Positions 26,429-35,240 of a stretch of DNA of 64,000 nucleotides are shown here, piece by piece. The position numbers were made by a program, and so were the translations under genes. The notes beneath the pieces were generated by a model. The model made no database searches. It saw only the letters and a list, made by a program, of their open reading frames with translations, and had not been told where the DNA came from. How positions within the stretch are numbered: position 1 is the first letter of the stretch; each line of letters starts with the position of its first letter. Source of the DNA: Planctomycetaceae bacterium (GTDB lineage: Bacteria > Planctomycetota > Planctomycetia > Planctomycetales > Planctomycetaceae); assembly GCA_028284485.1 (NCBI GenBank), contig JANQRQ010000226.1, positions 16,203-80,202 of the forward strand. The letters run 5' to 3'.

Positions 26429-27889
26429 TCACTCCGCATTCTCATGATGCTCGCGCAGCTTGGTGATCAACCGGCGGGCTTCGTCCCGAACAGACGGCTC
26501 GTTAGAAATATGGCGGACTCGGGTTAACGCGGGTTCAGCCAATCGTCCCATTGCCAAAAGCGTATCCAACAACTCCGCCTGCAGCTCCACCAAATGTGGG
26601 CGATCCGGATTTGCCTGTTTCGCGTGATGGGCACTCTTACGGACAAGTTCCGCAACCTGTTGTTCTTGACTCGGAGTCATGATTTCCATCCGGCCAACCA
26701 ATACGCGAACCATCTCGTCCGGCTGCGGACTAATGTGCAGCGGCAGCAACTCATCGGTCATTGATTGTGGCACCATGTAGAACAACCGCGTTCCCTGCTC
26801 GCCAAACCATGAAGATCGCCACGTTCGGACCATGGCGCTGGCTTCTTTTTCATACAGTCCCTCGGCAATCAGGGCTTTTACAACTTCATTTGTCAGTTCA
26901 TCGACGGAACGGGTCTCTTGGGGCAAACGGAGAATCGCCGATTCGCCACCAGAAAGACTCGCATGACGCAGGAACTGGATTTCCTTTCCATTCACGTTAA
27001 CGAGAAATAGCGATCGAATATCTCGCTCGCCGCTATTGGTAATCGAGAATTCCTCCGATTGATTGGCCTGCACTTCGAGCGGCAAGTCAAAATTGCCCAC
27101 CCCACGATAAAAGAGGAACTTTTCGAAGTAGTCAGCCTGTGCAACGTTTCTGCTGATGTTCTCCGACGAATGTCGATACTTCATTTGCACGATCGCAGAA
27201 TCGGTGTCACGCGCGTACTGATAGTGCGGCACGCCCATGGAATCGGGGACCATCGTTTGCTCCATGTGCCGACCGAATCGCCGAGCCAAGGCGGGATCTT
27301 CGACTTTCGCCTGCAAGGACGTCAGCGGAATAAGATGCAATTCGCCCCAATTCAGCGAAGAGTTTTTCAATTCCGGCACTTTGGCTGCATCCGACGCCTT
27401 CAAAGCGAAGTCATGGTATGCACTACTGAATCCGTTTGCCGCGGTGTGTTTTGGCGCCAATTCGCGAACCGGTGGGTAAAACTCGGTCAACAGCCCATCA
27501 GGAAAATCAACACTGACGTTCACATCGCGCTCGACATCGGTATAGAAATAGGTCACCGGCGTTTCCATCCGTTGAATCGCGCGGATACTGGTTTTGGTGA
27601 ACACCCAACCGGAATGCTTCACTCGGTTAAAAACAAAGTTGGGCAGGTCGTTATCAACAAGTGGGCGAAACTCCAATTTGACGCCGTCCGATCCGGAAAA
27701 GCTCGTGAACGTGCCCCATTCATGCACAATGAGCGGCGAGTCTTGAATCAGTTCGGCATCGAGTGGAATCTGCTTTTCAACGGATTGTTCCTTACTCTTC
27801 TCCCCAGATTGCAGTTGAAAAACACTCCAGCTCACAATTCCGCATGCGACCAATGTCGTCATCCAGCCCCAAGTTCTCTGTTTCACCAT
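26429..27889 (-). CDS. Secreted or membrane-anchored hypothetical protein of the VHEWGTF type
   Basis: 486 aa. ATG 27889 follows AGGAG at six bases; the adjacent ATG 27892 is close behind it. The N-terminus has one hydrophobic anchor or signal (GWMTTLVACGIVSWSVFQL). Next comes LIVHEWGTFTSFSGSDG, a distinctive block I associate with conserved planctomycete proteins of unknown function, then Tyr/Asp-rich beta segments (MEITPVTYFYTDVERDVNVSVDFP-like) and a largely helical C-terminus. No enzymatic motif is evident. It lies divergent from an ECF sigma/anti-sigma pair. Confidence 0.7.
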   Translation of the reverse strand: MVKQRTWGWMTTLVACGIVSWSVFQLQSGEKSKEQSVEKQIPLDAELIQDSPLIVHEWGTFTSFSGSDGVKLEFRPLVDNDLPNFVFNRVKHSGWVFTKTSIRAIQRMETPVTYFYTDVERDVNVSVDFPDGLLTEFYPPVRELAPKHTAANGFSSAYHDFALKASDAAKVPELKNSSLNWGELHLIPLTSLQAKVEDPALARRFGRHMEQTMVPDSMGVPHYQYARDTDSAIVQMKYRHSSENISRNVAQADYFEKFLFYRGVGNFDLPLEVQANQSEEFSITNSGERDIRSLFLVNVNGKEIQFLRHASLSGGESAILRLPQETRSVDELTNEVVKALIAEGLYEKEASAMVRTWRSSWFGEQGTRLFYMVPQSMTDELLPLHISPQPDEMVRVLVGRMEIMTPSQEQQVAELVRKSAHHAKQANPDRPHLVELQAELLDTLLAMGRLAEPALTRVRHISNEPSVRDEARRLITKLREHHENAE

Positions 27890-27993
27890 CATTCTCTCCT
27901 GCAAACAGTCGCGAGATGATCAATTCCTGATGGAGAAGTAGAAACAACAGCGACAGGTGACCGGCCGAAACTGAATGATTCGGCAAAAATGTC

Positions 27994-28021
27994 GGAAAAT
28001 CGACGGAATCCGGTAGTCTAA
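27994..28021 (+). promoter_or_regulatory. Possible ECF-type autoregulated promoter
   Basis: GGAAAA (27994-27999) and GTCTAA (28016-28021) are spaced by 16 bp, resembling the GGAA ... GTC elements recognised by many ECF sigma factors. The sigma gene starts 66 bp downstream. The call is suggestive only. Confidence 0.4.
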
Positions 28022-28086
28022 GTCTGCAGCGACTGCTACTGGTTTACAGTGTGCACACACAACCGGTTGAACGAGGAGATTTCAAC

Positions 28087-28635
28087 GTGAGCGATGCGGA
28101 ATTGGTCCGTCTGGCCATTGACGGACAGCGATCCGCTTATGAACAACTCGTGCGCCGCTGGGGACGACGCATCGTTGCGGTTTGCCGTGCGCGCATCGGG
28201 GTCGGGGCAGCCGAAGACCTGGCGCAGGAAACATTGCTTCGTGGCTGGCAACATTTGAACGAACTCGAACAACCCGAGAAATTCGGTGCTTGGTTGCGCG
28301 GTATCGCTGTCCGGGTCTGTTTGGACTGGTTGAAGTCAGCTGCGGCTCGAAGTCGAACCAGTCAATCCGGATTGCTCGTTCCGATCGAACAGGCGATAGC
28401 CGAAGTCGAATCACCGGATCATGATGCCGCCCGAATCGATGAACAAAAGCGAATCTTATCCGAAATCGACAATCTCCCCGAAGAACTTCGCGAAGTGATT
28501 TTGCTGTATTATTACGACGACGTCACCTACCAAGAACTAGCCGACCTGTTAGGGGTCGCTCGGGCGACAATTAATGCGCGACTCGCCAAAGCGCGCAGCA
28601 TGTTGGCGAGACGACTTTCCTCCCTCGTGAGGTGA
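28087..28635 (+). CDS. ECF RNA polymerase sigma factor
   Basis: 182 aa. GTG 28087 is favoured because GAGGAG sits nine bases upstream; the GTG at 28051 has no such site. Region 2: YEQLVRRWGRRIVAVCRARIG and AEDLAQETLLRGWQHL; region 4: LPEELREVILLYYYDDVTYQELADLLGVARATINARLAKARSML, a normal ECF HTH. Five bases separate the stop from the next gene, an anti-sigma factor, so the pair is an operon. It may drive its own promoter through the GGAA/GTCTAA elements upstream (inference). Confidence 0.94.
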   Translation: MSDAELVRLAIDGQRSAYEQLVRRWGRRIVAVCRARIGVGAAEDLAQETLLRGWQHLNELEQPEKFGAWLRGIAVRVCLDWLKSAAARSRTSQSGLLVPIEQAIAEVESPDHDAARIDEQKRILSEIDNLPEELREVILLYYYDDVTYQELADLLGVARATINARLAKARSMLARRLSSLVR

Positions 28636-28639
28636 ACCG

Positions 28640-30139
28640 ATGGACTGTGAACAAATCAAACAACAACTTTCCGAGCAAGTGGACCAACCCCTTGCCAACG
28701 ATTTGCAGGCGGCCGTCGAAGCCCATTTGGCGGAATGTGCCGAATGCCGGGCGTTTCAGGAATCGCTGCAGGCCCTCGATTCGAAACTGCATCAGGCTTT
28801 TCGAGAAGAGCGTCGACGCGCCGACAACGTGGTTGAACAATCGATCGAGAAGCTTCGCCAACAGCCGGAACAGCACACACCCCTCTTTAGTAGTGGTCGC
28901 GTTGGTTGGGGGTATCTGGCGTCGATGGCGGCCGGTTTTTTGTTGGCAGCTTTTCTGTTCGCAGCAAAACCAGAAGCCGAGAAACAACCGGCGATCGATA
29001 ACGACGACGTGACGGACGTGATAATCGATAGTGACGCCAGTCCGGCTCCAACGTCGCCGCCCATTGCTTACGTCAGCTTCGCCACGGGACCAATATCAAC
29101 CGGCCTGCCATCAACGGAATCGTCTTCTTCAACCACCGTTGGAGCCGATCAACAACGATTCGTTTTCGATGCGTGGAGAATGGGTTGCAATGCGGGTGAT
29201 GCCGTGCGCACACCGCCAGGAACATTGTGCGAGGTCGAAACCAGCGCTGGCTGTCGTATTCGAATGAATGAACAAACCGAGGTCGTCTTTCAATCGCCCG
29301 TTGATGTTGAGCTGAAGCAAGGGCAGGTCTGGTGCAGTTCACCGGATGACGCCACACTTCGAGTCGTCGCGCAAAAATCACTGTGGAGCAACAATGCCGA
29401 AACAACCAACACCGAATCTACTGAGGAAACAGTACTTCCGGTCTTTAGTTGCCCGCAAAACTCGACATTGCTGGCTTCAGGATCTTCCGCCCAGGGTCTC
29501 GAGGTTTGCGCGGCCGTGGGAACTGTCGAATTCACAGTTGCCAATCAAACCCATTCCCTGGCAACTGGCAATCGAGCCGAAGTCACCGATCAAGATGTGA
29601 CCATTGCTGAAGAAACTTCGGATTTGTTGGCGGCAACCCGCTGGATGCAACCCCTATTGACCCTCAAAGGACACGGAGACGAGGAACTTACCTCACGCGT
29701 CGATGCCATGTTAGCTGGGATAGGGCGCAGTAAGTTGTCGTACCTCCACGAGCGCGAGATACGCACGTTGGGCGAGTACGGCGCACTCCCTTTACTGAAT
29801 TTCGTGCAATCGACTTCCTCAGAGAACGAGTCTGCAAGACGCCAGCGCGCCATGCGCATTCTCGCCGATGTCGCACCAGTCTGGATGGTTCCCGATCTCA
29901 TTCGGTTGTTCGGCGATCCTGATCGCGCCGTGGGGAATTCTGCGGCCCTCGCGCTCGCGCGGCTCACGGGAGAACCACCCTTCGGACAGCAGAACCCATT
30001 CCCCGAGGGCGATGCGGAGCGTACCGATCTCGCCGACCGATTCCAACGGTGGTGGGCGGAAAACGGTTCCGCCTGCCCTGTCCCGCCCGTCAAACTGGCC
30101 ACAATTCCGTCGCCGATGACGTCGAAATCAAAACTTTGA
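28640..30139 (+). CDS. Transmembrane anti-sigma factor with zinc finger, FecR-like and HEAT-like regions
   Basis: 499 aa. N-terminal zinc-finger pattern HLAECAEC (His29, Cys33, Cys36) typical of ZAS anti-sigma factors that hold the ECF partner encoded five bases upstream. A transmembrane segment lies at ~90-106 (GYLASMAAGFLLAAFLF). Beyond it, the periplasmic part contains a FecR-like beta region (DAVRTPPGTLCEVETSAGCRIRMNEQTEVVF, residues ~190-310). The C-terminus (~375-460) has HEAT-like helices (LGEYGALPLLNFVQ; VPDLIRLFGDPDRAVGNSAALALARLTG). The combination suggests a sensor that binds a periplasmic ligand or protein through FecR and HEAT modules and releases the sigma factor. Confidence 0.88.
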   Translation: MDCEQIKQQLSEQVDQPLANDLQAAVEAHLAECAECRAFQESLQALDSKLHQAFREERRRADNVVEQSIEKLRQQPEQHTPLFSSGRVGWGYLASMAAGFLLAAFLFAAKPEAEKQPAIDNDDVTDVIIDSDASPAPTSPPIAYVSFATGPISTGLPSTESSSSTTVGADQQRFVFDAWRMGCNAGDAVRTPPGTLCEVETSAGCRIRMNEQTEVVFQSPVDVELKQGQVWCSSPDDATLRVVAQKSLWSNNAETTNTESTEETVLPVFSCPQNSTLLASGSSAQGLEVCAAVGTVEFTVANQTHSLATGNRAEVTDQDVTIAEETSDLLAATRWMQPLLTLKGHGDEELTSRVDAMLAGIGRSKLSYLHEREIRTLGEYGALPLLNFVQSTSSENESARRQRAMRILADVAPVWMVPDLIRLFGDPDRAVGNSAALALARLTGEPPFGQQNPFPEGDAERTDLADRFQRWWAENGSACPVPPVKLATIPSPMTSKSKL

Positions 30140-30216
30140 CCGCCCAGTGACGCGAATGCTCCTCAGCAGCCGTCACCAGCGCTGCCTCCGCTGATCCAAA
30201 ATCTCCTCGCAATTTT

Positions 30217-30234
30217 TATGAACATGTTCACTTT
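30217..30234. promoter_or_regulatory. TetR operator copy 1 (upstream of the -35)
   Basis: Contains the perfect 12-bp palindrome TGAACATGTTCA (30219-30230). The 18-bp block TATGAACATGTTCACTTT is identical to that at 30266-30283, 49 bp away. Confidence 0.8.
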
Positions 30235-30238
30235 CGTC

Positions 30239-30268
30239 TTGACGCGACGGCAGCGGCGCGCATAATAT
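30239..30268 (+). promoter_or_regulatory. Sigma-70-type promoter of the TetR-like gene
   Basis: TTGACG (30239-30244), 18-bp spacer, TAATAT (30263-30268). The second operator begins inside the -10 box, and the first lies just ahead of the -35. Confidence 0.75.
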
Positions 30269-30283
30269 GAACATGTTCACTTT
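30266..30283. promoter_or_regulatory. TetR operator copy 2 (overlapping the -10)
   Basis: Same 18-bp block with palindrome TGAACATGTTCA (30268-30279). Its position across the -10 and transcription start predicts direct repression. The ribosome-binding GGAGG follows directly. Confidence 0.8.
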
Positions 30284-30292
30284 GGAGGCCGC

Positions 30293-30889
30293 ATGAGAAT
30301 CACTGCCGAAGCCAAGCAAGAAACTCGATCGAGAATCCTGGAGATTTCAAAACGTCTGTTCCGCGACCACGGGTTTGAAGAAACGACTGTTCGCGACATC
30401 GCACGAGAAGTCGGCATGGCAACCGGTACTTTGTTCAACTACTTCCGGTCCAAGGAAGAAGTTGCCATCGCCTTGGCAGAAGAAGCTCTCGAGAAGGCCC
30501 GACTGCAATTCCGTAGAAAACGTCACCAGGGCGCGACGCTGCAAGAAGATTTGTTCCTGCATGTATCAACCCAGCTTCGCGCATTGAGGCCGATCCGCCA
30601 ATTCATAAACCCGGTCATTGAATCAGCCCTGGCGACTCCATTTCCCGAAAGTGGCAGCGAGTCCAGTCGCCGGATGCGAACCGAGCAGATTGAAACAGTG
30701 TCTTCCGTCCTCAATGAACACACCGTCGATCCGGAGCGATGGTCGATGACTGTGCCCATCTATTGGTCACTTTATGTCGGCGTGCTCGCATTTTGGGGAC
30801 ACGACTCGTCACCGAAGCAAGAAGATTCCCTGGCCATGTTGGACCAGTCGATCAACATGTTCGTCGCCTGGTTGGAAACTGCCGGGTAA
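30293..30889 (+). CDS. TetR/AcrR-family repressor
   Basis: 198 aa. Start ATG 30293, GGAGG five bases upstream. The HTH region is typical: TRSRILEISKRLFRDHGFEETTVRDIAREVGMATGTLFNYFRSKEEVAIALAEEAL. The rest is a helical ligand-binding domain, including RPIRQFINPVIESALATPFPE. It lies under a promoter with two identical palindromes, so autoregulation is strongly suggested, and the next gene (ABC1/UbiB-like kinase) is 29 bp downstream, so it is likely under the same control. The ligand is unknown. Confidence 0.93.
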   Translation: MRITAEAKQETRSRILEISKRLFRDHGFEETTVRDIAREVGMATGTLFNYFRSKEEVAIALAEEALEKARLQFRRKRHQGATLQEDLFLHVSTQLRALRPIRQFINPVIESALATPFPESGSESSRRMRTEQIETVSSVLNEHTVDPERWSMTVPIYWSLYVGVLAFWGHDSSPKQEDSLAMLDQSINMFVAWLETAG

Positions 30890-30918
30890 AACGTTCCGTC
30901 ACAATGGAGATGCCACAA

Positions 30919-32352
30919 ATGGCCCCGAACATTGCCGAACTGATAGCCGCCCTACCCGAAGACACACTCGATGATGTACCGCAAATCTCCGACGATCGTT
31001 TGCATGCAATCTTCGAGCAACTCTCGACGCGGCCCGTACCAGTTGGATCCTTTCAGCGACTATGGGCAATCGGAGGATTGCAGGCAAAGCTGACGTTTGC
31101 GTATCTCGCCTACTACGTGCGGACCTGGTTTCACTCGTCTGATAACAAAGAGCAGCAACTCATCGAGACCAACCTTCGCGCGGCTTTCAAGACATTGCAG
31201 ACCATGGGCTACCTGCGTGGTGCCGTCATGAAAGTCGGACAAATCCTGGCCGCGTCCCCCGAGATTCTGCCGGATCAATTCGCCGAATTGCTCGAGAAGT
31301 TGCATTTTGAAGCTCCACCCATGCACTATTCGTTGTTGCGCGAACATGTCGAAAACGAGTTGGGCGACGATCCGGGAGAGATTTTTGATGACTTCGAGAC
31401 GGAGTCATTCGCGGCCGCCTCACTGGGTCAGGTCCATCGAGCAAGATTGAGATCTGGTGAATCGGTCGCGGTCAAGATTCAGTACCCAGGCATCGCGAGG
31501 ACCATTCGAACAGACATCGCGAATCTGCGACGCTTACTGTTCCCACTTCGTATTTCCAAGGATTGGGATAGTCTGAATGCTCAATTTGGAGAAGCGCAAG
31601 CCGTCCTCGAATCGGAAACAGATTACGAACAAGAATCGGCCTCGCTAAAAGAAGCCCGCGCCGCGTTTCGAGAAGACGACGGAATTGTCGTTCCGCGCGT
31701 CTACGACCAGTATTCGACGCGCCGAATTCTGACAATGGAACTTGTCGACGGCGACGACTACAAAAAGTTTCTGGCATCGAATCCGTCACAGGAAGTGAGA
31801 AACCGGTTTGGCGAATTGATTTTGCGGACCGGGATGCGCCTCTACTTTTCGCATCGACTGCTGTATTCAGACTTTCATCCAGGCAATTTTCTGTTCCGCG
31901 AGGACGGGCGACTCGGGTTTATCGACTTCGGTGGGTTGCGTCGATTCAACGACGAGGAGTGGGCATTGATGGCCAGGGATGGGTACTTTGCCATGACGAC
32001 TTCAAACCGCCAGGACTTACTCGATTACATCCAACGGAGTTTGATGTTTTCGGATCAGGAAATGGAAGCGCGCCCGGACGTTGTTGGTGTCGTAGAGGAA
32101 TGGGCCAACTATTATTGGCAACCGCTGCGGTTCGACGGACGATTCGACTATGGGGACCCGGACTACTTCCGTTTAGGCGCCAGCCTCTGGAAGAAAGCAG
32201 CAAAACTTCGTGTTCTCCGACAGCGACCCGTTAATATCTTCGCCCATCGTTGCAATTTTGAATTGTGCGCGTTGCTGTACCGCTTACGCGCCCAAGTCGA
32301 ATGCCGGCGCATCTACGAGGAAGAAATCGAGGCTCTCGGCTGGCTGGTATGA
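30919..32352 (+). CDS. ABC1/UbiB/ADCK-family atypical kinase
   Basis: 477 aa. ATG 30919 has GGAG nine bases upstream; 30904 and 30910 are in-frame alternatives. Family motifs: KVGQILAASPEILP (KxGQ), AAASLGQVHRARLRSGESVAVKIQYPG (nucleotide-binding AAAS loop and catalytic Lys), MELVDG, LLYSDFHPGNFLFREDGRLGFIDFGG (catalytic and metal-binding core). The protein is a UbiB-like atypical kinase or ATPase, associated in other organisms with isoprenoid-quinone or lipid homeostasis. It sits directly after a TetR gene that may regulate it. No quinone-biosynthesis genes are adjacent. Confidence 0.92.
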   Translation: MAPNIAELIAALPEDTLDDVPQISDDRLHAIFEQLSTRPVPVGSFQRLWAIGGLQAKLTFAYLAYYVRTWFHSSDNKEQQLIETNLRAAFKTLQTMGYLRGAVMKVGQILAASPEILPDQFAELLEKLHFEAPPMHYSLLREHVENELGDDPGEIFDDFETESFAAASLGQVHRARLRSGESVAVKIQYPGIARTIRTDIANLRRLLFPLRISKDWDSLNAQFGEAQAVLESETDYEQESASLKEARAAFREDDGIVVPRVYDQYSTRRILTMELVDGDDYKKFLASNPSQEVRNRFGELILRTGMRLYFSHRLLYSDFHPGNFLFREDGRLGFIDFGGLRRFNDEEWALMARDGYFAMTTSNRQDLLDYIQRSLMFSDQEMEARPDVVGVVEEWANYYWQPLRFDGRFDYGDPDYFRLGASLWKKAAKLRVLRQRPVNIFAHRCNFELCALLYRLRAQVECRRIYEEEIEALGWLV

Positions 32353-32406
32353 ATGGCATCCGTCGACATCTCAAGATTTCCGGACGGCGCTGTGGATTTG
32401 AGGGAC

Positions 32407-32811
32407 TTACCGAGTCTCCAAGTATTGCTTCCAAGGCGTCCAGTAGAACTTCTCCCAGCCGACGATAACCCCTTCGTAGTCGTGGTCCGGCACATCCAAA
32501 TGCACCAGGTCGATCCGGCCGCCGTTTCCTTCGTCGGTAAATGCCAGAATCAATGTCGAATCGATATCATCATCATGAAACAACGCCGATCGCCATGACT
32601 GCACGATTAACGTCGGGCGCACGACCGCCAGAATTTCTCCCGACAGCATATCTTTAAAGGCCCGAAAGGGTGATCTCGGTTCTCTCCCAATTGTGACCGG
32701 ATCTCCGGTAAACGCCGCGTGCGTTTCGGGATCGAGATACATCTCCCACAACTCTTCGGGAGTAGCTGGCAGAACGACACTTTGCTGAATGATGCTTCTC
32801 ATATGTGGCAT
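32407..32811 (-). CDS. SRPBCC-family (AHSA1/START-like) small protein
   Basis: 134 aa. Helix-grip pattern: IIQQSVVLPATPEELWEMYLDPETHAAFTG at the N-terminus, then strands (GEILAVVRPTLIVQSWRSALF, DIDSTLILAFTDEGNGGRIDLVHLDVP) and the C-terminal helix KFYWTPWKQYLETR. This is the AHSA1-like or activator-of-Hsp90-like SRPBCC fold with a hydrophobic ligand pocket. ATG 32811 is used; ATG 32802 has a better GGA spacing and is an equally good start. Convergent with the ABC1-kinase gene. Ligand or reaction unknown. Confidence 0.9.
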   Translation of the reverse strand: MPHMRSIIQQSVVLPATPEELWEMYLDPETHAAFTGDPVTIGREPRSPFRAFKDMLSGEILAVVRPTLIVQSWRSALFHDDDIDSTLILAFTDEGNGGRIDLVHLDVPDHDYEGVIVGWEKFYWTPWKQYLETR

Positions 32812-33109
32812 CCGTTTTGTTGGGCAAGGATGTGTGGCGCACGCTCCGTGATATCAGTTTCTCCAGCGGCATGGGTGATGTCCAGCATCCTCTCTGTTAC
32901 CCCATGCACCGATTGGTGTTGCCGTAACTTAGCGCCCGTTTGTGACAAACTTCGTGACGGATGGCAATCAAATTGTTAAGGTTATTGTTAGTGGTAACGA
33001 GAAGCGATCATCGGCCGAAAGGTCGACTATTCTCCCCTTGATTGCATTTGCGCAGACCAAAGTCGCTTGCCCATTCACGCGGTTGTTCATAACCGCAAAG
33101 GAGTATGCG

Positions 33110-35110
33110 ATGTCTCGTTCCCTCTTCACTTTCGCGTCGCTGCTGTTAATGTCGATTTGGCCGAATTCTCCATTATTTGCGCAGTTCGAACCGAATCAAC
33201 GTTTTCAGTTCCCGCCGACTCAGCGAAACCAATCGCAGTCAACGCAATCTCAGCAAAGCCAGTCTCAGAACAATCAATCCCCCAACAACCAGCAACCACG
33301 AAGGTCCAATCCCCCGCCTCCCAATTTGCAGGAGCTATTCGAGTATTTCACGCCACAAAACCAGCCGCCGGCGCCGCAACAATTTGGACGATTCCCCCAG
33401 AATCCCAATTCCTATACTCCGACAGACACTTCAGCTTCGCCAACAATCCGAAACTCGCCCCCACCAATTCCCACACCGTCTGATGTCGCAAGCATGACAG
33501 CGGAACAACAGCGCTCGTTATTACGCGAAGCCGTGCTGCGGCTCGATCAAGAATTAACGGGAATGAACACAGGCAGCGGTTGGAAAAGATTTCTGCTGAT
33601 CGAACAATTGGGAAGCAACCTGTGGAACATCGGTTCGGTCGCTCCGGATCACAATACTCGCGAGTCATTAGTGGCCGTGGCGGATCGTTTTAAATCGGTC
33701 AACGAAAACCCCGCCTACGATCAGATTCAGTCCCTGTGGGGTTTCCAGGTGGTCATCGCAGTCTTATCGGAGTTTGCCGCAGACCCCATCGATCGCAAAA
33801 AGCGCGAGGTCGCTGAAGAATTGGCAAAACTAAGCCGCTCGCTGAGCCGGCTTCACAATGGTTCTAATTGGAATGAGTATCTGCGACTCGACCGATTGAA
33901 CAGCCTGGCGATGTCGTCCAAGACATTAGCACGCCCCGATCGGGAGATACTTAAAGAAATCGCTCGTCGATTCCGAGCAGTCTCCGGCAACCCCGATTAC
34001 GACGCAATTGCCCGCCTTTACGGTTTTGACGAAACGCGCCGCAGCCTGGATGAACTCGCTACCGAAGCTGGGCGGACATTAAAGTTGGCAAGCGGCTCGC
34101 TGACACCTTGCCGTGCCACGCAGACCAGACTGCTCGTCGAAGGGCTAGCTCTCAATGCGCAAAGGCTGAATGTGTTACAGCAAGGTCTTAGCGAAGCACA
34201 ACAGGCCTGGTCTGAACTCAAGCCGGACTCAGCTGAAGCCGAGCGGGCTCGAAGAATTCAAGAAATCATTCAAGGCATGGCCGACGACGCCGAAGACGAG
34301 CGCCAGGCACGTGCGAAGAAGATTCGCGAGATCATCGCCGCAATGATCGCCGAGGAGGAAGGAAATGACAGTGCATCAGACGCGGACGATACTGTCATGC
34401 TGCTGCAATTCGACGAGGACTCAGAAACGGACGAAGAGGATACGGTTATGGTGCTTCAGTTCGATGATGAGCCTGAGTCAGACGCCACGGATTCGGTCAT
34501 GGTGTTGCAGTTTGAGGAGGAGGAAGAAGAAGACTCCGGTACGATTACCCTCCTGCAGTTCTCCGACGTTACCGATGACTCCGACGTTACCGATGACGAA
34601 GACGAACAGGACGAGGAGGAGGACGAGCCCGAATACATTCTGTTGCAGTTCTCAGACGCCCACGAACAGTCGGACAATGAAGAGCCGGAGCATATTCTCT
34701 TTCAATTCTCCGATGTTGAAGATCGAGCGGACGACGAAGAACCGAAGTACCATCTGTTTCAGTTTTCGGACGCCGAGGAGCAGCGGCAGAAAGCCGAACA
34801 GTCGACGGAACAAAGCACAAGTGAAACCAGCCGGCCGCCGAACATCGTCCTGCGAGATCTGGCGCGAAGTTTCAGCACACTCCTGCACACCCGTCGCCAG
34901 AAAACTGCAGCGGAAGACGCCTGGACGGCAGCCCAATCAGAACCCGACTCGACCGGTGCGGCCGGTACACTCGTTTCGAAAGCTGAGGCGCACTATGACG
35001 AGGCCGAATCTGACACCGAACAGCGCATCGCCGAAGTGATCCGCATGTTGTACGAACGGAACAAATCGGATTCCGACGAAAACGAGACGCTCGAGTTAAA
35101 GGACGACTAG
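33110..35110 (+). CDS. Secreted protein with a duplicated helical domain and seven LQF motifs in acidic linkers
   Basis: 666 aa. Start ATG 33110 is set by GGAG six bases upstream and by the signal peptide LFTFASLLLMSIWPNSPLFAQ. Residues ~25-130 are Gln/Asn/Pro-rich. A domain of about 85 residues is duplicated (about 138-225 and 236-322; both have RxL-W/F, WGFQ/YGFD and a REILKEIARRF/RESLVAVADRF helix). Residues ~427-555 carry seven short hydrophobic motifs (VMLLQF, VMVLQF x2, TLLQFSD, ILLQFSD, ILFQFSD, HLFQFSD) separated by highly acidic linkers. The final part is helical. I do not recognise a family. The acidic repeats suggest interaction with basic proteins or cations; function unknown. Confidence 0.8.
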   Translation: MSRSLFTFASLLLMSIWPNSPLFAQFEPNQRFQFPPTQRNQSQSTQSQQSQSQNNQSPNNQQPRRSNPPPPNLQELFEYFTPQNQPPAPQQFGRFPQNPNSYTPTDTSASPTIRNSPPPIPTPSDVASMTAEQQRSLLREAVLRLDQELTGMNTGSGWKRFLLIEQLGSNLWNIGSVAPDHNTRESLVAVADRFKSVNENPAYDQIQSLWGFQVVIAVLSEFAADPIDRKKREVAEELAKLSRSLSRLHNGSNWNEYLRLDRLNSLAMSSKTLARPDREILKEIARRFRAVSGNPDYDAIARLYGFDETRRSLDELATEAGRTLKLASGSLTPCRATQTRLLVEGLALNAQRLNVLQQGLSEAQQAWSELKPDSAEAERARRIQEIIQGMADDAEDERQARAKKIREIIAAMIAEEEGNDSASDADDTVMLLQFDEDSETDEEDTVMVLQFDDEPESDATDSVMVLQFEEEEEEDSGTITLLQFSDVTDDSDVTDDEDEQDEEEDEPEYILLQFSDAHEQSDNEEPEHILFQFSDVEDRADDEEPKYHLFQFSDAEEQRQKAEQSTEQSTSETSRPPNIVLRDLARSFSTLLHTRRQKTAAEDAWTAAQSEPDSTGAAGTLVSKAEAHYDEAESDTEQRIAEVIRMLYERNKSDSDENETLELKDD

Positions 35111-35240
35111 AGCGGTTGACTTTTTCTTGTGGGTGTTATGACTCGTAGGAGCCAGCTATCACAAACAAAACGCAATTTTCGCGGCCGCAAGTCAGCGTAA
35201 TACGTTGTGGCCCAAACTCTCACATTGCGATCGTTCGGAA

